From NCBI GenBank assembly GCA_016711125.1, contig JADJTQ010000001.1:992001-1056000 (forward strand): DNA of 64,000 nt. Direction: 5' to 3'. The DNA is from Saprospiraceae bacterium (GTDB lineage: Bacteria > Bacteroidota > Bacteroidia > Chitinophagales > Saprospiraceae). Positions 59,235 through 64,000 of the stretch are shown here, piece after piece. Within the stretch, counting starts at the first letter, position 1, and every line of letters begins with the position of its first letter. The notes beneath the pieces are model-generated. The model was not told the DNA's origin. It was given only the letters and a program-made list of their open reading frames with translations, and ran no database searches. The translations under genes were made by a program, and so were the position numbers.

Positions 59235-60055
59235 ATGTATCAAGATCAGAATCATCGATTATTTAATCAAACTTGTATCGTGACGGGTGCCAACTCAGGT
59301 ATCGGGAAAGCCGTTGCCTTGGCCATGGGAAAAGACAGGGCTAACGTGGTCGTTAATTACATTAGCGACGCTGCAGCTGCAGAAGAAGTGGCTCATGAAA
59401 TTGAAATGTCTGAAACAAAAGCAAAAGCCATTATTTTCAAGGCTGATGTCAGTAAAGAAGATCAGGTGGAGTCAATGTTTAAGGCTACGGTAGAACATTT
59501 TGGCACCGTTGATATCCTGGTTGCAAATGCTGGCTTACAAAGGGATGCCCGATTGCATGAGATGTCCCTTGCTCAATGGCAGACCGTCATAGATGTCAAC
59601 TTGACGGGGCAGTTTCTATGTGCCCGGGAGGCCATCCGGATATTTCTCCGTCAGGAAGAAGGCCAGATGTATCCCGTGCCCTGGGTAGAATCATTCACAT
59701 GAGTTCTGTTCATGAGGTTATACCGTGGGCAGGCCATGCCAACTACGCCGCTTCCAAAGGAGCTATCGTGATGTTGATGAAGTCCATTGCGCAGGAGTAT
59801 GCACCTTACGGAATACGGGCGAACAGCATCGCTCCTGGTGCTATTCAAACCGCCATCAATAGAGATGCCTGGGAAAATAAGGAAGCGCTGGATGATCTGC
59901 TCAAGTTGATCCCGTATAAACGCATGGGACAACCATCTGATATCGGTGCAGCTACTGTCTGGTTGGCTAGTGACGAATCAGATTATATTAACGGGGCTAC
60001 CATTTTTGTAGATGGTGCAATGACTTGTTATCCCGGCTTTACAACGAATGGCTAG
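59235..60055 (+). CDS. SDR family oxidoreductase, glucose 1-dehydrogenase-like (frameshifted)
   Basis: A reconstructed 273-residue short-chain dehydrogenase. Cofactor motif TGANSGIG, ADVSKEDQV, VANAG, catalytic Ser in IIHMSSVHE and Tyr-x-x-x-Lys in NYAASKGA, then ANSIAPGAIQT and the C-terminal GATIFVDGAMT. The frame breaks at 59661-59664 (GGCC), where one more base leads from FLRQEEG to the ALGRII frame. Similarity to glucose 1-dehydrogenases is strong, and the next genes release glucose from glucans, which fits. The reaction (glucose to gluconolactone with NAD(P)) is inferred. Confidence 0.85.
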
Positions 60056-60124
60056 TGCTCTTTTTAGCTTTTACAAATCAAAGTATGAATTGGTTGCCCG
60101 GTAAGTAAGAAAAAATTGAATCAA

Positions 60125-62785
60125 ATGGGAAAGAAAACAAAAGAACAGCAACGTCTCGAAGAAAACTACGCTGGTAAAAAAAATTGGGTAAAATGGGGGC
60201 CGTATCTTAGTGAGCGCCAGTGGGGCACCGTACGGGAAGATTACAGCGAGCAAGGTACAGCCTGGGAATACTTTCCACACGATCACGCCCGAAGCCGCAC
60301 TTATCGCTGGGGAGAAGATGGTATAGCGGGTATTTGTGATGAAATGTGCCGGATTTGCTTTGCTGTAGCCTTTTGGAACGGTAAGGATCCAATTATTAAA
60401 GAGCGCTTATTTGGGTTGACCGGCAATGAAGGCAACCATGGTGAAGACGTCAAGGAACTATACTATTATCTTGACAACACACCAAGCCACTCTTATATGA
60501 AACACTTATATAAGTATGCCCAATCTGAGTTTCCCTATGCTGACTTGGTACAAACAAATCAGCACCGCTCGAAAGATGAGCCTGAGTACGAAATCATGGA
60601 CACGGGCATTTTTGGCGCCGACAACAATTTGGGTGATTATTTTGATGTCTTTACTGAGTACGCCAAAGCAGATGAAGAGGATATACTGATTAAAATTACG
60701 GCGCATAACCGGGGTAGGGAAGAAGCCCCATTGGCAGTGCTTCCTACTCTTTGGATGCGAAATTTATGGAGTTTTGGACTTTCGAAAAGCAAGCCCAATC
60801 TCGCACTGATGGACACCAAAGGAGATTTTAGTAGTATTCAAGTGACCCACAAAAAAATCGGTAACTATTTTTTGCATTTTCAAAAACCTGAACGCATTTT
60901 ATTTACCGAAAATGAGACGAATACGGAGCGTCTTTTTGGCAGACTCAATTCGACACCCTTCGTCAAAGACAGTATTAATGATGCAGTGGTCCAGGGAAAT
61001 TTTGATTTGTTTGACCATAAGATAAATGGCACCAAATGTTCACCGCTTTATCGACTGATGATTCAATCTGGAGGCAGTGTCGAAATTCGATTGCGGCTCT
61101 CAAAGCTGGAATATGCAGACGGCATGTTGGGTGCTGATTTTGACAGCATATTTAGTCAACAGATAAAGGAAGCAGAAACATTTTACACCGCAATTAGTTC
61201 TGTAAAAACCGACTCAGATCTTCGTAATATCCAGCGTCAGGCTTTTGCTGGAATGCTTTGGACCAAACAGTATTTCAATATTGACATCCCTCGCTGGCTT
61301 AACGGAGACCCAGGACAACCTCCTCCACCGGAAGCAAGAAAAAATGGACGTAATAGCAATTGGCTTACCTTAAATAACGAGGATGTCATTTCGATGCCCG
61401 ACAAGTGGGAATACCCTTGGTATGCCGCTTGGGACCTGGCCTTTCACTGTGTCCCGATAGCACAAGTTGATCCTGATTTTGCTAAAAATCAGTTGCTGCT
61501 TTTTTTACGGGAATGGTACATGCTGCCGAATGGCCAGTTGCCTGCTTATGAATGGGCATTTAGTGACGTCAATCCACCGGTACATGCCTGGGCATGTATG
61601 GAGGTCTACCGGATTGAGAAAAAGGGAACAGGAAAGGGAGACATCCGGTTTCTCAAAAGGGCTTTTCAGAAACTGCTCATCAACTTTACCTGGTGGGTAA
61701 ACCGAAAGGACCGAAACGATAACAATGTATTCGAAGGTGGTTTTCTAGGCTTAGACAACATTGGAGTGTTCGACCGAAGTGCAACGCTGCCAGGTGGTGG
61801 TCATCTTGAGCAAGCCGATGGCACGAGCTGGATGTCAATGTATTGCCTCAACATGCTGGACATGGCACTGGAAATTGCCCAGGAGGATGACACTTATGAG
61901 GACGTTGCAACTAAATTCTTAGAGCACTTCATCTACATCGCGGAGTCGTTAAACCGTATCTCGGAAGACTGGACAGGATCGTGGGATGAGGAGGAAGGCT
62001 TCTTTTATGATATACTCGCCTTGCCAGATGGCCGATTTATTCCTCTCAAGGTCCGATCATTAGTGGGCCTAACCACCTTGTTTGCTTCGCTAACCTTAGA
62101 TAGCCAACGTCTGCAAAGGGTGCCGGAGTTTATGAAAAGGCTTAATTGGTTCCGTAAGTATCGGCAAGAAAACAATTCGCATTTGGTTATTGAACAATTG
62201 GAAAAGGGAGAAGATATATTGCTTTCGTTAGTACCTCGATCTCGTTTGGAAAAATTATTAAGAGCCCTTCTGGACGAAAATGAATTCTTCTCACCAGGTG
62301 GAATCCGCTCTTTGTCCAAGATCCATGAGACACCTTATGTGACAAAGATAGATGGGCAGTCATTTGGGTTACAATACGAACCCGCAGAATCGCGAACAAG
62401 TTTATTTGGTGGCAATTCCAATTGGCGGGGTCCTGTCTGGTTGCCTATGAATTATTTACTCATCCAGTCGCTGCGACAACTTGATTACTATTATAAAGAC
62501 GAATTGCTGGCCGAGTGCCCCACTGGCAGCGGTCGTTCTCGCAGACTTAACGAAGTAGCCGACGACCTTTCAAATCGCATCATCTCTTTATTTAAAGCGG
62601 ACAGCGATGGACGTAGACCATTACACGGTGATAGTCTGAGCTACCAAAATGACCCTCATTTCAAAGATCTGATTTTATTTTACGAATATTTTCATGGAGA
62701 TAACGGTAGAGGAGTTGGTGCTTCCCACCAAACTGGGTGGACCGGTGTTGTGGCGGAGTTGATTAATTGCATTTCTCAAAAATAA
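60125..62785 (+). CDS. GH63-like glucosidase (MGH1-type glycoside hydrolase)
   Basis: About 886 residues from the ATG at 60125 (TTG at 60116 is less likely). No signal peptide, so cytoplasmic. It starts KEQQRLEENYAGKKNWVKWGPYLSERQWGTVREDYS, the conserved head of this family, and has an alpha/alpha-barrel with KWEYPWYAAWDLAFHC, PPVHAWACMEVYRI, DRSATLPGGGHLEQADGTSWM, and the end SNWRGPVWLPMNYLLIQSL and ASHQTGWTGVVAELI. Catalytic acids are likely the Asp in WDLAFH and a Glu near the end. Related to processing alpha-glucosidase I. It stands 12 bases before the debranching enzyme gene. Confidence 0.9.
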   Translation: MGKKTKEQQRLEENYAGKKNWVKWGPYLSERQWGTVREDYSEQGTAWEYFPHDHARSRTYRWGEDGIAGICDEMCRICFAVAFWNGKDPIIKERLFGLTGNEGNHGEDVKELYYYLDNTPSHSYMKHLYKYAQSEFPYADLVQTNQHRSKDEPEYEIMDTGIFGADNNLGDYFDVFTEYAKADEEDILIKITAHNRGREEAPLAVLPTLWMRNLWSFGLSKSKPNLALMDTKGDFSSIQVTHKKIGNYFLHFQKPERILFTENETNTERLFGRLNSTPFVKDSINDAVVQGNFDLFDHKINGTKCSPLYRLMIQSGGSVEIRLRLSKLEYADGMLGADFDSIFSQQIKEAETFYTAISSVKTDSDLRNIQRQAFAGMLWTKQYFNIDIPRWLNGDPGQPPPPEARKNGRNSNWLTLNNEDVISMPDKWEYPWYAAWDLAFHCVPIAQVDPDFAKNQLLLFLREWYMLPNGQLPAYEWAFSDVNPPVHAWACMEVYRIEKKGTGKGDIRFLKRAFQKLLINFTWWVNRKDRNDNNVFEGGFLGLDNIGVFDRSATLPGGGHLEQADGTSWMSMYCLNMLDMALEIAQEDDTYEDVATKFLEHFIYIAESLNRISEDWTGSWDEEEGFFYDILALPDGRFIPLKVRSLVGLTTLFASLTLDSQRLQRVPEFMKRLNWFRKYRQENNSHLVIEQLEKGEDILLSLVPRSRLEKLLRALLDENEFFSPGGIRSLSKIHETPYVTKIDGQSFGLQYEPAESRTSLFGGNSNWRGPVWLPMNYLLIQSLRQLDYYYKDELLAECPTGSGRSRRLNEVADDLSNRIISLFKADSDGRRPLHGDSLSYQNDPHFKDLILFYEYFHGDNGRGVGASHQTGWTGVVAELINCISQK

Positions 62786-62797
62786 AATTTAGGTCTT

Positions 62798-64000
62798 ATG
62801 CTGACATTTCACCATCCTTCCTTTGAGGAAACTTCATCAAAAGAATGGCTTGTAACGAACGGTATCGGAGGTTATGCTTCCGGATCACTCTCGGGTGCAA
62901 ATACCCGGCGCTATCATGGTTTGTTAGTGGCATCAATGAATCCCCCGACACAGCGGCAAGTATTGGTCCTGAATTTGGAGGAGACTCTTTCCGTCGGGGA
63001 CAAGGCTAATCTTGCTTTTTCGACCAATCAATTTCCAGGGATGATTTATCCCAAGGGGTTTGAGTATCTGACAGGCTTTAACCGAAATCCCATTCCTTGT
63101 ATGGTTTTCGATCTCGATGGCAGCCGGGTGGCTAAATCCATTTTTATGGTGCACGGGTCTAATACCACTGTGATACAATATGAAAACATAGGTGAATCTG
63201 ATTTTCGACTTTCACTCACTCCCTTTTTTGTCGACAGGGATTATCACAGTCTCTTCCGTGAAGACAGCTTATTTGATTTTTATTTTGAACAAGAAGGTGA
63301 CCTGTTAAAAATATATTCTCACTATGGCACCTTGCCCTTGTATCTCCGATATTTTACTGGCTCTTTTAGCGAGACCCGATTTTGGATTAAAAATTTTCAG
63401 TATAATAAGGAACAGCAAAGGGGCCTTGATTATGAGGAGGATGCCTATTCCCTGGGTAAGTTCACCTATTTGCTAAGACCTGGAGAAAAGGCTCACTTGG
63501 TATTTAGTCTGGATTCAAAAATCTTAGAAAAAGATCCAGGGGTACTCCAATCGGATGAAATCAAAAGGCTGAAGAAACTTGGTAATACCACGACAAAAGA
63601 TCAATTTCTAAAAGATCTCCAGATAGCGGCTGACCAATTTATTGTGACACGGGCTTCTACTCAAGGTTATTCGATAATCGCCGGATATCATTGGTTTACA
63701 GATTGGGGAAGAGATACCATGATTGCCATGCGAGGGCTGACCATTGCGAGGGGTGAACATGCTATTAGCAAGTCTATCCTAAAGACATTTTTCGACAGTA
63801 TCAACGAAGGTATGTTGCCTAACCGATTTCCTGATTATGTCGGGAAGAAAGTGGAGTACAACACGATCGACGCCACATTATGGTTATTCGTTGCTCTGTA
63901 CGAGTATTATCAAAAGTTTACTGACAAGTCATTTATCAGTCAAAATTTTAGCAAACTAACAGAGATCATTAAATGGCATCTGAATGGCACTCGATATCAG
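62798..64000 (+). CDS. glycogen debranching enzyme (amylo-alpha-1,6-glucosidase), partial
   Basis: 401 codons from ATG at 62798 to the window end with no stop. The N-terminal GDE_N domain has the hallmark EWLVTNGIGGYASGSLSGANTRRYHGLL; the catalytic GH133 alpha/alpha-barrel begins near residue 290 (TQGYSIIAGYHWFTDWGRDTMIAMRGLTI) and continues past the edge (YNTIDATLWLFVALYEY). It removes alpha-1,6-linked glucose at glycogen branch points. Twelve bases separate it from the glucosidase gene, so they are almost surely one operon. Confidence 0.92.
   Translation, partial: MLTFHHPSFEETSSKEWLVTNGIGGYASGSLSGANTRRYHGLLVASMNPPTQRQVLVLNLEETLSVGDKANLAFSTNQFPGMIYPKGFEYLTGFNRNPIPCMVFDLDGSRVAKSIFMVHGSNTTVIQYENIGESDFRLSLTPFFVDRDYHSLFREDSLFDFYFEQEGDLLKIYSHYGTLPLYLRYFTGSFSETRFWIKNFQYNKEQQRGLDYEEDAYSLGKFTYLLRPGEKAHLVFSLDSKILEKDPGVLQSDEIKRLKKLGNTTTKDQFLKDLQIAADQFIVTRASTQGYSIIAGYHWFTDWGRDTMIAMRGLTIARGEHAISKSILKTFFDSINEGMLPNRFPDYVGKKVEYNTIDATLWLFVALYEYYQKFTDKSFISQNFSKLTEIIKWHLNGTRYQ

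Overview
The window looks like a chromosomal segment of a Bacteroidota bacterium, most likely near the Saprospiria. Supporting this are a PorV/PorQ-family type IX secretion protein, three tail-fiber-like proteins with C-terminal S74 intramolecular chaperone domains, DUF4838, DUF3179 and DUF547 proteins, Bacteroidota-type FtsX permeases, the SpoIIM/DUF4129/DUF4350/MoxR/DUF58 operon, and a metallophosphoesterase joined to an Omp85-type barrel. No ribosomal or other marker gene is present, so the class-level placement is an inference.

Layout. Positions 0.4-12 kb hold secreted and surface proteins: S74 proteins at 0.4, 8.5 and 11.1 kb, a DUF4838 protein, a DUF3179 lipoprotein beside an outer-membrane barrel, a DUF547 protein, a CAP-domain protein, and one tRNA-Asp with its own terminator. 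Positions 12-20 kb carry a sugar oxidoreductase, a TIM-barrel isomerase/epimerase and two large FtsX/MacB-type permeases. Positions 20-26 kb carry an M1 aminopeptidase, a cardiolipin-synthase-like PLD protein, a cluster of palindromic repeats and a YdjM-type membrane hydrolase. Positions 26-33 kb are a divergent RDD gene and the tightly overlapping SpoIIM - membrane protein - DUF4129 - DUF4350 - MoxR - DUF58 operon. Positions 33-37 kb are a signalling cluster: TPR histidine kinase, small LuxR-type regulator and response regulator. Positions 37-43 kb hold PorV/PorQ, an outer-membrane barrel, a sulfatase and an FAD oxidoreductase.

Positions 43-50.4 kb form a degraded accessory region. It contains an amidase with an apparent internal deletion, a REP-associated (RAYT) transposase between palindromic REP copies, a truncated cyclase gene, a candidate integron-type cassette with an attC-like site, and an IS630-family element that splits a membrane-protein gene at a TA. 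Positions 50-56 kb hold a predicted barrel protein, the long phosphoesterase/kinase-like/barrel protein and a second DUF547 protein. Positions 56.7-64 kb hold a type II NADH dehydrogenase, a small membrane protein and a likely carbohydrate operon: SDR glucose-dehydrogenase-like protein, GH63-like glucosidase, and glycogen debranching enzyme cut by the window end.

A pattern runs across the window: at least nine otherwise well-conserved genes, plus the transposase, are split by a shift that the loss of one (sometimes two) bases from a short run of identical bases would explain. This fits sequencing or assembly error better than biology. I therefore annotate most of these genes over their reconstructed span.
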